Assembly (NCBI GenBank): GCA_039980135.1
Contig: JBDXCV010000006.1
Location: forward strand, 1-64,000
DNA: 64,000 bases
Direction of reading: 5' to 3'
Origin: Alphaproteobacteria bacterium
GTDB lineage: Bacteria; Pseudomonadota; Alphaproteobacteria; UBA6615
Positions 16,139-24,175 of this stretch are shown here, in pieces (position 1 is the stretch's first letter; every line of letters starts with the position of its first letter). The notes under the pieces are model-generated. The model saw only the letters and a program-made list of their open reading frames with translations, made no database searches and had not been told where the DNA came from. A program made the position numbers and the translations under genes.

Positions 16139-17776
16139 CTACTGCGCGGCGTTTGCCAGTTCGTTCGCCTGATCGCGCAGCTTGAACTTCTGGATCTTGC
16201 CGGTCGAGGTCTTGGGCAGAGGCCCAAAGACGATGTGCCGGGGGCATTTGAAGTGGGCGAGGTTGTCGCGGCAATGGCGGATGATGTCGTCTTCCGTCGC
16301 CTCGGCGCCGGGCTTCAGCTCGATGAAGGCGCAGGGAGTCTCGCCCCATTTCTCGTCGGGCCAGGCAACGACGCCGACCGCCGAGACCGCGGCGTGCTTG
16401 TACAGGGTGTCCTCGACCTCGATCGACGAGATGTTCTCGCCACCCGAGATGATGATGTCCTTGGAGCGGTCCTTGAGCTCGATATAGCCGTCGGGATGCC
16501 AGACCCCGAGGTCGCCGGTGTGGAACCAGCCGCCGGCAAACGCGTCGTTCGTGGCCGTCGGGTTTTTCAGATAGCCTTTCATGGTGACGTTGCCGCGGGT
16601 GAAGACCTCTCCCATGGTCTTGCCGTCCTGGGGGACGGGGGCCAGGGTCTCGGGATCGGCGACCATCATGTCTTCCAGGACCTCGTAGGGTACGCCCTGG
16701 CGCGATTGCAGACGCGCGCGTTCATCAAGCGGCAGCGCGTCCCACTCGTCCTGCCATGCGCAGATGATGGCGGGGCCGTAGATCTCGGTCAGGCCGTAGA
16801 CATGTGTGACGTTGATGCCCTCTTCGGACATCGCCGCCAGCACGGCGGCCGGCGGCGGGGCGGCGGCGGTCATGAACTCGACCTGCTGATCGAAGGTCCG
16901 GCGGTCCGCGTCGGCCGCGTTGACGATCATCTGCATGACGATCGGGGCGCCGCAAAGATGGGTGATGCCCTTGCTCTCGATCGCTTCGTAGATCGAGGCG
17001 GAACTCACATCGCGCAGGCAGACATTGGTGCCGGCCACGGCGGTCACGCCCCAGGTGAAGCACCAGCCGTTGCAGTGGAACATCGGCAGGGTCCAGAGAT
17101 AGACCGGGCCGCCGGTTGCCCCCCAGGTGAAGACGTTGCCGATGGCGTTGAGATAGGCACCGCGGTGATGGAAAACCACGCCCTTGGGGTTGCCCGTCGT
17201 GCCGGAGGTGTAGTTGAGCGCGATCGCGTCCCATTCGTCGTCGGGGAACGACCACTCGAATTCCGGGTCGCCGGTGGCGATGAAGGCCTCGTAATCCATC
17301 TCACCGAGTTTTTCGCCGCCGGGGCCCTCCGGGTCGTCGATGTCGATGACGATGGGGTCGACCGTGGCCAGCGCCAGCGCCTCCTTGATGACCGGTGCGA
17401 ACTCGGTGTCGGTGAGCAGCACCTTGGCTTCGCCGTGGTCGAGGATGAAGGCGATGGCCTTGGCATCGAGGCGGTAGTTGAGCGCGTTGATGACGCCGCG
17501 GGTCATGGGCACGCCGAAATGGGCTTCGAGCATGGGCGGCGTGTTGGGCGACATGATCGCCACGCAGTCACCGACGCCGATCCCGCGTTGGGCGAGCGCC
17601 GAGGCGAGGCGCCGCGTGCGGGCATAGAACTCCGCATAGGTGAAGCGCGTGTCGCCATGCACCACCGCGGCCCGGTTAGGGTAGACCTTCGCCGAGCGGC
17701 GAATGAAGCTGAGTGGGGACAGGGGCGTGAAATTCGCCGCGTTCTTGTCCAAGTCAGTTTCGAAATGATTGACCAT
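16139..17776 (-). CDS. AMP-forming acyl-CoA synthetase
   Basis: A 545-residue member of the ANL superfamily that activates a carboxylic acid to its acyl-adenylate and then the CoA thioester. The P-loop-like motif YTSGTTGNPKG, the YGLTE motif (VYGLTEIYG), the hinge TGDLGVWHPDGYIELKDRSKD and the C-terminal lysine in KTSTGKIQKFKLR are all present. Overall features (CNGWCFTWGVTAVAGTNVC) resemble the medium-chain/DmdB-like group, but the acid cannot be named. Start set at the ATG behind GGAGGAAAGC; an ORF start 33 bases upstream lacks this site. It is 56 bp downstream of the DUF1192 gene. Confidence 0.92.
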   Translation of the reverse strand: MVNHFETDLDKNAANFTPLSPLSFIRRSAKVYPNRAAVVHGDTRFTYAEFYARTRRLASALAQRGIGVGDCVAIMSPNTPPMLEAHFGVPMTRGVINALNYRLDAKAIAFILDHGEAKVLLTDTEFAPVIKEALALATVDPIVIDIDDPEGPGGEKLGEMDYEAFIATGDPEFEWSFPDDEWDAIALNYTSGTTGNPKGVVFHHRGAYLNAIGNVFTWGATGGPVYLWTLPMFHCNGWCFTWGVTAVAGTNVCLRDVSSASIYEAIESKGITHLCGAPIVMQMIVNAADADRRTFDQQVEFMTAAAPPPAAVLAAMSEEGINVTHVYGLTEIYGPAIICAWQDEWDALPLDERARLQSRQGVPYEVLEDMMVADPETLAPVPQDGKTMGEVFTRGNVTMKGYLKNPTATNDAFAGGWFHTGDLGVWHPDGYIELKDRSKDIIISGGENISSIEVEDTLYKHAAVSAVGVVAWPDEKWGETPCAFIELKPGAEATEDDIIRHCRDNLAHFKCPRHIVFGPLPKTSTGKIQKFKLRDQANELANAAQ

Positions 17777-17832
17777 GCTTTCCTCCACGCCCCGTTGACG
17801 GGCGCTCATTCTCGTAACTACGCGTTTGAACT

Positions 17833-18030
17833 CTAGCTCTTGAATAAAGCGTCGGCGTCACCGCGCAAGGCTTCCCGCCCGGCGATCTCGGCCTCGGCGC
17901 GCGCGATTTCCTTTGTGGCATGCTCGATATAGGCCTTCAGCTCCTCGATCGATAGCGCCTCGACCTTCATCTCGCTGAAATCGCCCGGGTGTCCCTGAAA
18001 TGTCGGTTCCAGATCGTCTTCCGCGCTCAT
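17833..18030 (-). CDS. DUF1192 family protein
   Basis: A 65-residue acidic protein ending in a helix (SIEELKAYIEHATKEIARAE then IAGREALRGDADALFK) characteristic of DUF1192, a small alphaproteobacterial family of unknown role. GGAGGGGAAA precedes the ATG. The family is often found beside an NAD(P)H-quinone oxidoreductase gene and TrcR, and that arrangement is present here, with the oxidoreductase divergent. Confidence 0.88.
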   Translation of the reverse strand: MSAEDDLEPTFQGHPGDFSEMKVEALSIEELKAYIEHATKEIARAEAEIAGREALRGDADALFKS

Positions 18031-18075
18031 TTTCCCCTCCCTGCCGCTGCCGCCTGTTCGTTGTACGGCTTGTCG

Positions 18076-18104
18076 TTGTGCATCAAGTTTGACCCGCCTA
18101 GATT
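18076..18104 (+). promoter_or_regulatory. Possible sigma-70-type promoter for the quinone oxidoreductase gene
   Basis: TTGTGC at 18076-18081, 17-bp spacer, TAGATT at 18099-18104, about 40 bp before the start codon. The matches to consensus are partial (TTG and TA-A-T). Confidence 0.4.
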
Positions 18105-18151
18105 GCGCCCGCAACCATCAGAAAGAACGAGACACCAAACGGAGGGTGATC

Positions 18152-19162
18152 ATGGCGTTGCCGGAAACAATGCGAGCGATGGAAATTTCCGAGCCGGGTG
18201 GGCCGGAGGTGTTGACGCTCACGGATCGTCCCGTGCCGTCGCCGGGCGATGGCGAGGTGTTGATCCGGGTCGCGGCGGCGGGGGTGAACCGACCCGACGT
18301 AGCACAGCGCAAGGGGCTCTATCCCGCACCGCCGGGCGCGTCAGACCTGCCGGGGCTGGAGGTCTCGGGCGAAATCGTCGCGCTGGGATCCGGCGTGGAT
18401 GGCTGGCAAGAGGGTGACGAGGTCTGCGCGCTGGTCTCCGGCGGCGGCTATGCCGAATATGTCGCGGTTCCCGGGTCCCAGACCCTGCCGGTGCCCAAAG
18501 GCCTCGACATGGTGCAGGCGGCCGGTGTGCCCGAGACGTTCTTCACGGTCTGGACCAATGTTTTCGATCGCGGGCGTTTTGCGGTGGGCGAGCGATTCCT
18601 GGTGCATGGCGGCTCGAGCGGCATCGGCACCACGGCGATCCAGCTCTGCAAGGCGTTCGGCGCATCCGCGATTTACACCACGGTCGGCACGGCGGAGAAG
18701 GCAGTCTTCTGCGAGACGCTCGGCGCGACGAAGGCCATCAACTACAGGACCGAGGCCTTCGAAGAGGTGATCGCGGCCGACACCGCCGAAACGGAAGGCG
18801 GCAAGGGCGTCGATGTGATCCTCGATATGGTGGGCGGCGATTATACGCCGCGCAACATCGCGTCCCTGCGGCCCGACGGGCGGATCGTGCAGATTGCCCT
18901 GATGGGCGGGGCCAAGACCGAGATCAACCTCGCGAAGATCATGATGAACCGGCTGACCCTGACCGGTTCGACCCTGCGGCCGCAATCGGTGGCGACGAAG
19001 GCGGGAATCGCCGCGTCGTTGCGTGAAAATGTCTGGCCGAAATTCGCGGCCGGCGAACTGGCGCCCGTGATCCACGCGACATTCCCGCTCGATCAGGCGC
19101 CGGCGGCCCACGAATTGATGGAAACCAGCACCCATATCGGCAAGATCATCCTCGAGCTGTGA
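18152..19162 (+). CDS. NAD(P)H-quinone oxidoreductase (PIG3/Qor-like, MDR family)
   Basis: A 336-residue medium-chain dehydrogenase/reductase without the zinc ligands of alcohol dehydrogenases. The N-terminal GroES-like domain carries GVNRPDVAQRKGLYPAPPGA and the Rossmann domain the motif VHGGSSGIGTTAIQL, with ADTAETEGGKGVDVILDMVGG typical of the TP53I3/PIG3-like quinone reductase subgroup. It should reduce small quinones with NADPH. CGGAGG lies 6-7 bases before the ATG chosen; the frame is open 63 bases farther upstream. It precedes trcR by 133 bp. Confidence 0.92.
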   Translation: MALPETMRAMEISEPGGPEVLTLTDRPVPSPGDGEVLIRVAAAGVNRPDVAQRKGLYPAPPGASDLPGLEVSGEIVALGSGVDGWQEGDEVCALVSGGGYAEYVAVPGSQTLPVPKGLDMVQAAGVPETFFTVWTNVFDRGRFAVGERFLVHGGSSGIGTTAIQLCKAFGASAIYTTVGTAEKAVFCETLGATKAINYRTEAFEEVIAADTAETEGGKGVDVILDMVGGDYTPRNIASLRPDGRIVQIALMGGAKTEINLAKIMMNRLTLTGSTLRPQSVATKAGIAASLRENVWPKFAAGELAPVIHATFPLDQAPAAHELMETSTHIGKIILEL

Positions 19163-19187
19163 TCGTTGCGTCGGCGGTCGATGTGCT

Positions 19188-19216
19188 TTGCATTTCGGCG
19201 TATCGCCGCATATATA
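19188..19216 (+). promoter_or_regulatory. Sigma-70-type promoter for trcR
   Basis: TTGCAT at 19188-19193, exactly 17 bp, then TATATA at 19211-19216. It lies just after the oxidoreductase stop and 80 bp before trcR, so trcR has its own promoter. Confidence 0.65.
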
Positions 19217-19295
19217 GTGGCGCAACCCCCACAGGGATGATGAATTGGCCCGGTTTGGCCGCGCGCGGCGCGGATGACCGGCGAAAGGAGAATTC

Positions 19296-19952
19296 ATGGC
19301 ACCTCCGTTGATGCCGAAGGCCACGGCGGTCTGGCTCGTGGAAAATACGTCGCTGTCGTTCGCACAGATCGCGGACTTCACCGGTATGCACCAGCTCGAG
19401 ATCCAGGGCATCGCCGACGGCGAGGTCGGGGTCGGAATGCACGGGCTCGATCCGGTGGCCAACGGCCAGGTCGAGGCGGACGAGATCGAACGCTGCCAGG
19501 CCGATCCCGCAGCGCGTCTCGTGCTCCAGGAATCGGACAATCCCGCACCGGTCAAGCGCACCAAGGGGCCGCGCTACGTGCCTGTCTCGAAGCGCCAGGA
19601 CAAACCCGACGGTATCGCCTATCTGGTCCGCTACTATCCGGAACTCAGCGACGCCCAGATCGGCAAGCTGATCGGCACCACGAAGCCGACAATCACCGCC
19701 ATTCGCGATCGGACCCATTGGAACTCCTCGCAGATCCAGCCCCGCGACCCGGTGACCATCGGGCTGTGCCGGCAGGTCGATCTCGACGAGGCGATCGAGA
19801 AGGGCCGCAAGGCGGGCCGCGCGCCGGCCGCCGACGATCGCCGCCCGATTAGTGCGGACCTGATCCCCGAGGAAGAGCCCGCGCAGAGCCGGATTCCCGA
19901 CTGGATGGCCGATGTGCGGATCGGCGGCGGGAATAATCAGGGCGACAACTAA
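19296..19952 (+). CDS. trcR: TrcR/DUF1013 cell-cycle transcriptional regulator
   Basis: A 218-residue member of DUF1013, an alphaproteobacterial family described as cell-cycle regulators. The sequence has two helix-turn-helix-like stretches, SLSFAQIADFTGMHQLEIQG (near residue 20) and LSDAQIGKLIGTTKPTITAI (near residue 115), followed by an invariant-looking RDRTHWNSSQIQPRDPV block. AAAGGAG lies 7 bases before the ATG. A promoter and a strong terminator flank it, so it is a single-gene unit. CtrA-type sites occur elsewhere in the window (20038, 25116), consistent with a CtrA-type cell-cycle circuit in this organism. Confidence 0.9.
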   Translation: MAPPLMPKATAVWLVENTSLSFAQIADFTGMHQLEIQGIADGEVGVGMHGLDPVANGQVEADEIERCQADPAARLVLQESDNPAPVKRTKGPRYVPVSKRQDKPDGIAYLVRYYPELSDAQIGKLIGTTKPTITAIRDRTHWNSSQIQPRDPVTIGLCRQVDLDEAIEKGRKAGRAPAADDRRPISADLIPEEEPAQSRIPDWMADVRIGGGNNQGDN

Positions 19953-19981
19953 GCCACTGATATAAAGTGATTAATACAAGA

Positions 19982-20008
19982 ACGGGGTCCGGTTTCGGGC
20001 CCCGTTTT
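19982..20008 (+). terminator. Intrinsic terminator of trcR
   Basis: ACGGGG-T-CC, loop GGTTTC, GG-G-CCCCGT followed by TTT; the stem is 9 bp with one G-U pair. It begins 29 bases after the trcR stop. Confidence 0.85.
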
Positions 20009-20037
20009 CGTGTGCGGTCTGGTTCGCGTTCGCCGCG

Positions 20038-20069
20038 TTAACCATTCTTTAGACATTGCCTGCGATATT
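20038..20069 (+). promoter_or_regulatory. Near-consensus CtrA box with an extended -10
   Basis: TTAA-CCATTCT-TTAG at 20038-20052 matches the CtrA site TTAA-N7-TTAA at seven of eight conserved bases and includes the half-site TTAACCAT. It covers the -35 position of a possible promoter whose extended -10 is TGC-GATATT at 20061-20069, giving a predicted start near 20076. An alternative reading is -35 TTAGAC at 20049-20054 with TGTGAT at 20073-20078, but that start would fall inside the hairpin described next. Confidence 0.45.
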
Positions 20070-20101
20070 GCGTGTGATGGCTCCTCCCATAGACCATCTT
20101 T

Positions 20102-20126
20102 GGATCTTACCCAGATCCTCTTTTTT
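20102..20126 (+). terminator. Terminator 1 of the trcR-metY spacer
   Basis: GGATCT-TACCC-AGATCC followed by TCTTTTTT. The stem is only 6 bp but perfect and the T-run is strong. No protein gene ends before it except trcR, which has its own terminator 95 bp earlier. Confidence 0.65.
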
Positions 20127-20147
20127 GCCTCCCTGTTTGACTTCGAG

Positions 20148-20183
20148 CCGCTTCGGATCCCCCTTCCGAAGCGGTTTTCTTTT
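20148..20183 (+). terminator. Terminator 2 of the trcR-metY spacer
   Basis: CCGCTTCGGA-TCCCCCT-TCCGAAGCGG, a perfect 10-bp stem, followed by TTTTCTTTT. It lies 85 bp before metY, which must therefore be read from a promoter in 20184-20267 or by read-through. Confidence 0.85.
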
Positions 20184-20267
20184 GTCGCGTGTACCCGTGC
20201 CGGTTCAAGCCCGCGCCTCGTTGGGATAAGTTCCGCGGCGAGTTCCTATCGCTGCCGGACAAGACCC

Positions 20268-21572
20268 ATGATCGATCCCAAGCATCTGAAATTCGCGACG
20301 CTGAGCCTGCATGCGGGTCAGCATCCCGACCCGGTGACCGGCGCGCGCGCCGCACCGATCTATCAGTCGACCTCCTACGTGTTCCCCGATGTCGAATATG
20401 CCGCGAGCCTGTTCAACCTCGAACGGGCCGGGCACATCTATTCGCGGATTTCGAACCCCACGGTGGCGGTGTTCGAGGAGCGCATGGCCGCGCTCGAGGG
20501 CGGGGTCGGTGCGATCGCGACGGCCAGCGGACAGGCGGCCATGAGCCTCGCGGTGATGACCCTGATGGGGGCGGGCGGGCACATCGTTGCCTCGCGAAAC
20601 ATCTATGGCGGCACCCACAACCTGTTCGTGCACACATTGCCGCGGTTCGGGATTACCACGACATTCGTCGATCCGCGTGATCCGGAGGCCTTCAGGTCCG
20701 CCATCCGCGACGAGACGCGTCTGGTCTTCGCCGAGACGATCGGCAATCCGGGTCTTGAGGTGCTGGATATCTCTGCCGTGTCGGCGGTGGCGCACGCCGC
20801 CGGCCTGCCTCTGCTGGTGGACGCCACATTCTCGACCCCCGCATTGCTCTACCCGTTCGAGCACGGGGCCGACCTGATCATGCATTCGGCGACCAAGTGG
20901 ATCGGCGGGCACGGCGTCGCGATCGGCGGCGTGCTGATCGACGGCGGCAGATTCGACTGGGAAAGCTCGGACAAGTTTCCGGGCATGACCGAGCCCTATG
21001 CGGGCTATCACGGGCTGGACTTCGCCGAGGAGTTCGGTCCGGCCGCCTTCATCATGCGCGCGCGCGCCGAGGGCTTGCGCGATTTCGGCGCCTGCATGGC
21101 CCCTCAGACGGCGTTCTACCTGTTGCAGGGGCTCGAGACCCTGCCGATCCGCATGGCGCGGCATGTGGCGAACGCGCTGGTGGTGGCGCAATTCCTCGAA
21201 GCCGCCGACGAGGTGGCCTGGGTGACCTATCCGGGGCTGGAGAGCCATCCAGACCATGTGTTGGCGCAGAAGCTCTTGCCTGACGGGGCGGGCGCCATCG
21301 TCACCTTCGGGGTCAAGCCCGGCATCGCCGGTCCGCGGCGCGCGGGTGCCAAATTCATCGAGGCGCTGGAGCTGTTCTCCCATCTGGCCAATGTGGGAGA
21401 TGCGAAATCGCTGGTGATCCACCCGGCCAGCACGACCCATCAGCAGATGAGCGCGGAGGATCTGGCGGCGGCGGGGGTCGGCGAAGACATGGTGCGCCTG
21501 GCGATCGGCCTCGAGGATCCCGGTGACATCGTCGCGGACTTGAAGCAGGCGCTGCGCGCCTCGCAGAAATAG
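20268..21572 (+). CDS. metY: O-acetylhomoserine sulfhydrylase (Cys/Met PLP enzyme)
   Basis: A 434-residue Cys/Met-metabolism PLP enzyme that should make homocysteine from O-acetyl-L-homoserine and sulfide. The PLP lysine is Lys210 in HSATKWIGGHG; the N-terminus reads TLSLHAGQHPDPVTGARAAP, typical of the MetY group and longer than MetZ/MetB. ASGQAA (86-91) is the cofactor-stacking region. Start taken at ATG 20268 because the open frame upstream runs through terminator 2. The next gene, a hydrolase, begins 11 bp after the stop, so they are probably co-transcribed. No SAM-II riboswitch consensus is seen in the leader. Confidence 0.93.
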   Translation: MIDPKHLKFATLSLHAGQHPDPVTGARAAPIYQSTSYVFPDVEYAASLFNLERAGHIYSRISNPTVAVFEERMAALEGGVGAIATASGQAAMSLAVMTLMGAGGHIVASRNIYGGTHNLFVHTLPRFGITTTFVDPRDPEAFRSAIRDETRLVFAETIGNPGLEVLDISAVSAVAHAAGLPLLVDATFSTPALLYPFEHGADLIMHSATKWIGGHGVAIGGVLIDGGRFDWESSDKFPGMTEPYAGYHGLDFAEEFGPAAFIMRARAEGLRDFGACMAPQTAFYLLQGLETLPIRMARHVANALVVAQFLEAADEVAWVTYPGLESHPDHVLAQKLLPDGAGAIVTFGVKPGIAGPRRAGAKFIEALELFSHLANVGDAKSLVIHPASTTHQQMSAEDLAAAGVGEDMVRLAIGLEDPGDIVADLKQALRASQK

Positions 21573-21583
21573 GGGCGACGGGC

Positions 21584-22399
21584 ATGGATATGAATGTCGA
21601 CGGTGAGACCGTCTTCGTCCACACCGGCGGGCGGGAATTCGACGCCGAAAAGCCGACGCTCGTGCTCGTTCATGGCGGCGGCAACGACCACAGCGCCTGG
21701 GGCCTGCAAACGCGTTACTTCGCCCATCACGGCTATAACGTGCTGGTCCCCGATCTGCCCGGGCACGGGCGCTCGGGCGGCGCGACGCCCTCATCGATTG
21801 AGGATTTCGCCGCCTGGCTCTGGCGGTTCGTGGATGCTGCGGGAACCGATGGAGACCGTGTCGAGACGGTGCATCTCGCCGGCCATTCGATGGGCTCGCT
21901 CATTGCGTTAGCGGCGGCGGCACAGATGCCGGTGCGGACGTCCTCGCTGATCCTGATCGGCCCGTCGGGCCATATGCAGGTGCATCCCGATCTGCTGACC
22001 GCCACGGCGGCCAACGATCCGGTGGCCTGGGAGATGATCACCGACTGGGGCTTCGGCAAGCCGGCGCACAAGGGCGGTCATCAGGCGCCGGGACTGTGGT
22101 TGCGCGGCGGTGGTCGGGCGCTGCTGGCCTCGTGCCCGGCGGATGTTCTCGGGAGCGATCTTGCGGCCTGTAACGACTGGACCGGGGCGCTGGAGGCTGC
22201 CGCGAAGGTTGCCTGCCCCACATTGTTCCTGATGGCTTCCGGCGACCGCATGACCCCGGTCGGGGCGTCGAAGGGGCTCCGTGCCGCAATCGAGGATGCG
22301 CGGTCGGAGATACTCCCCGACACGGGGCATATGATCATGGTCGAGCGGCCGAACGAGACGATCGACCTTATTTCTGGATTTCTGGACGATATACGATGA
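21584..22399 (+). CDS. Alpha/beta hydrolase
   Basis: A 271-residue alpha/beta-hydrolase fold protein. The oxyanion-hole motif is LVLVHGGGNDHSAW (26-39), the nucleophile elbow is AGHSMGS with Ser102, and the C-terminal histidine is in DTGHMIMVERP. It has no signal peptide. The substrate, an ester or a carbon-carbon bond, cannot be told. Its stop overlaps the start of the thioesterase by 4 bases (ATGA), so the two are translationally coupled in a metY-hydrolase-thioesterase unit. Confidence 0.9.
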   Translation: MDMNVDGETVFVHTGGREFDAEKPTLVLVHGGGNDHSAWGLQTRYFAHHGYNVLVPDLPGHGRSGGATPSSIEDFAAWLWRFVDAAGTDGDRVETVHLAGHSMGSLIALAAAAQMPVRTSSLILIGPSGHMQVHPDLLTATAANDPVAWEMITDWGFGKPAHKGGHQAPGLWLRGGGRALLASCPADVLGSDLAACNDWTGALEAAAKVACPTLFLMASGDRMTPVGASKGLRAAIEDARSEILPDTGHMIMVERPNETIDLISGFLDDIR

Positions 22400-22845
22400 G
22401 CGACAAGAAAAACGAGCGCGACGAGCGGCGCGACAACTACCCCCATTTCCTGCAGATCCCGACCCGCTGGATGGACAATGACGTCTACGGCCACGTTAAC
22501 AACGTGACCTACTATTCCTACTTCGACACGGCAGTGAACGAGTTCCTGATCCGCTTCACCGGGCTCGATTATCGCCAGAGCGCGCCGGTCGGGATGGTGG
22601 TCGAGACAGGCTGCCGTTTTCATAGCGAGATTGCCTTCCCCGATATCCTGGATGTGGGAGTGCGGGTGCGCCGGCTGGGCAACTCATCAGTGACCTACGA
22701 GATCGCGATCTTCAAGGCAGGCGCCGACACGCCTTCGGCGACCGGCCATTTCGTGCATGTGTATGTGCGGCCGGGTGAGATGAAGCCGATCCCGGTGCCC
22801 GACCAGGTCCGCGCCGGGCTGGCGCCGCTGCTGGTGGACGAATAG
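22396..22845 (+). CDS. Hotdog-fold acyl-CoA thioesterase
   Basis: A 149-residue single hotdog domain of the 4-hydroxybenzoyl-CoA thioesterase type. The catalytic motif is RWMDNDVYGHVNNVTYYSYFDT, with the Asp and GHVNN of the family. It should hydrolyse a short or aromatic acyl-CoA in the cytoplasm. Coupled by ATGA to the hydrolase upstream; it ends 4 bp before the end of the convergent phosphofructokinase gene. The physiological acyl-CoA is unknown. It is distinct from the ybgC-type thioesterase at 48.3 kb. Confidence 0.9.
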   Translation: MSDKKNERDERRDNYPHFLQIPTRWMDNDVYGHVNNVTYYSYFDTAVNEFLIRFTGLDYRQSAPVGMVVETGCRFHSEIAFPDILDVGVRVRRLGNSSVTYEIAIFKAGADTPSATGHFVHVYVRPGEMKPIPVPDQVRAGLAPLLVDE

Positions 22846-22849
22846 GCGC

Positions 22850-24001
22850 CTAGCGCCCGAACATGGGCATGCCCTCGAGCGCCGCGATGCGGGGCAGATA
22901 GCCCTCGGGATCGTACATGTTCGCGACGTCGACGCGGCGGTCGCCTTTGGTGGAAATATCCGCCGGTGCCGTGGTGTAGTGTCCGTCCTGCACCGCCATC
23001 ATCAGGCCCGTCCGGCCCTCCTCGATACAGCGCACGGCCATGGTTGCGTAGTTGCGTGGCACAAGCTGATCCACCGCGTCGGGGGCGCCTGCGCGGAGCA
23101 GGTAGGCGAGTGACTGGACCATCACGCCCACACCGGTCGCCTGCTTGAGATGTTCGCCGACCAACTGGCCGATGCCGCCGAGTTTGCGGTGTCCATAGGC
23201 GTCGGGATCGCCGGATTCGAGTATGTCCTGACCGGCAACCTGTGCACCCTCGGAGACGACCACCACGGCGTAGTTGGAGGGGTTGGCGCGTCGGTCCTCG
23301 GTGAGGAACGCGGTGGCCCGGTCGAGGTCGAACGGCACCTCGGCGATCAGTGTGCGATCGGCGCCGGCGAGGTAGCCGGCCATCAGCGCCGTCTGCCCGC
23401 AATTGCGCCCGAACAGCTCGACCACGAGGAAGCGTTCGTGGCTGCCCACGGGCGTACGCAACCGGTCGATGAGTTCGACCGAGCGGGTCACACAGGTCGA
23501 ATAGCCGATGCAATACTCGGTGCCGAATACGTCATTGTCCATGGTCTTGGGAATGCAGATGGTCGGCATGCCCGCGCCGTGGATGCGCGCGGCATAGGAC
23601 AGGGTGTCGTCGCCGCCGATCGCGATCAGGACGTCGATGCCGAGCGCCGCGAACACCGACAGGACGTGATCCGTGCAGTCGATAATATCGTCAGGTGACT
23701 GCGCGGCGGTGCGCAGGAATTCGGGCAGATCCTTTGCGCGCATCTTCGAGGGCTGGGTACGCGACGTATGCAGCACGGTGCCGCCGGTGCGGTCGATGGC
23801 GTGCACGCCCTTGACCGACAGGGGCATGATGAATGCCTCCGAACCCTCCGGGTCGGCGGGATTGTAGTTCAGGGGGCCGGCCCAGCCGCGACGAAACCCC
23901 GTGACCCGCCAGCCGCGCCGGTCGGCCTCGTTGACGACGGTCTTGATGGCGGGATTGAGCCCCGGCACGTCGCCGCCGCCGGTCAGAATACCCAGATGCA
24001 T
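22850..24001 (-). CDS. 6-phosphofructokinase, probably pyrophosphate-dependent
   Basis: A 383-residue phosphofructokinase that converts fructose 6-phosphate to the 1,6-bisphosphate. The phosphate loop is LTGGGDVPGLN (6-16). At the phosphoryl-donor site it reads IGGDDT with Asp132 where E. coli ATP-PFK has Gly104, and at IPKTMDND it has Lys152 where E. coli has Gly124; Asp plus Lys at these two sites is the established pattern of PPi-dependent enzymes. VGSHERFLVVELFGRNCGQTA gives the substrate site. It stands alone, starting 174 bp before the end of the LuxR-type gene. Donor use is inference from residues. Confidence 0.85.
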   Translation of the reverse strand: MHLGILTGGGDVPGLNPAIKTVVNEADRRGWRVTGFRRGWAGPLNYNPADPEGSEAFIMPLSVKGVHAIDRTGGTVLHTSRTQPSKMRAKDLPEFLRTAAQSPDDIIDCTDHVLSVFAALGIDVLIAIGGDDTLSYAARIHGAGMPTICIPKTMDNDVFGTEYCIGYSTCVTRSVELIDRLRTPVGSHERFLVVELFGRNCGQTALMAGYLAGADRTLIAEVPFDLDRATAFLTEDRRANPSNYAVVVVSEGAQVAGQDILESGDPDAYGHRKLGGIGQLVGEHLKQATGVGVMVQSLAYLLRAGAPDAVDQLVPRNYATMAVRCIEEGRTGLMMAVQDGHYTTAPADISTKGDRRVDVANMYDPEGYLPRIAALEGMPMFGR

Positions 24002-24175
24002 TCCGTAACTCCTGTGGAATGGGTTTTAGCATCATCCAGGCGACGTTCTCGTCGGGCATCTCGATCACGTTTGCGCCGGGATGTGGTGACGGTCAGGATG
24101 CGCTGAACCCGGCCTGATGGCCACCCCGTCAGCCGCTTTTTTGGCGGCCGGCCGACCCGGTGAGAAGGCTCAGGC

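Larger units (their letters stand above)
20076..20183 (+). ncRNA. Candidate small RNA with an anti-Shine-Dalgarno loop
   Basis: Hairpin 1 pairs GATGG (20076-20080) with CCATC (20094-20098) and exposes CTCCTCCCATAGA in the loop, a perfect anti-Shine-Dalgarno motif. A terminator hairpin follows (20102-20126), then an unpaired GCCTCCCTG and a second terminator (20148-20183). The RNA would be about 50 or 107 nucleotides. Loops with CUCCUCCC are the hallmark of alphaproteobacterial trans-acting small RNAs such as the alpha-r14 and CcsR (cuckoo) groups. The 257-bp stretch between the trcR terminator and metY holds no convincing protein gene. It could instead be a regulated leader of metY. Confidence 0.5.

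Noticed and set aside
20077-20226. About 50-codon frame starting at ATG 20077 in the trcR-metY spacer
   Set aside because: It would run through both terminator hairpins, has no ribosome site and a low-complexity Pro/Ser composition.
20009-20267. SAM-II riboswitch before metY
   Set aside because: The conserved pseudoknot sequences of SAM-II are not present; the structure seen is hairpin plus terminators with anti-SD runs.
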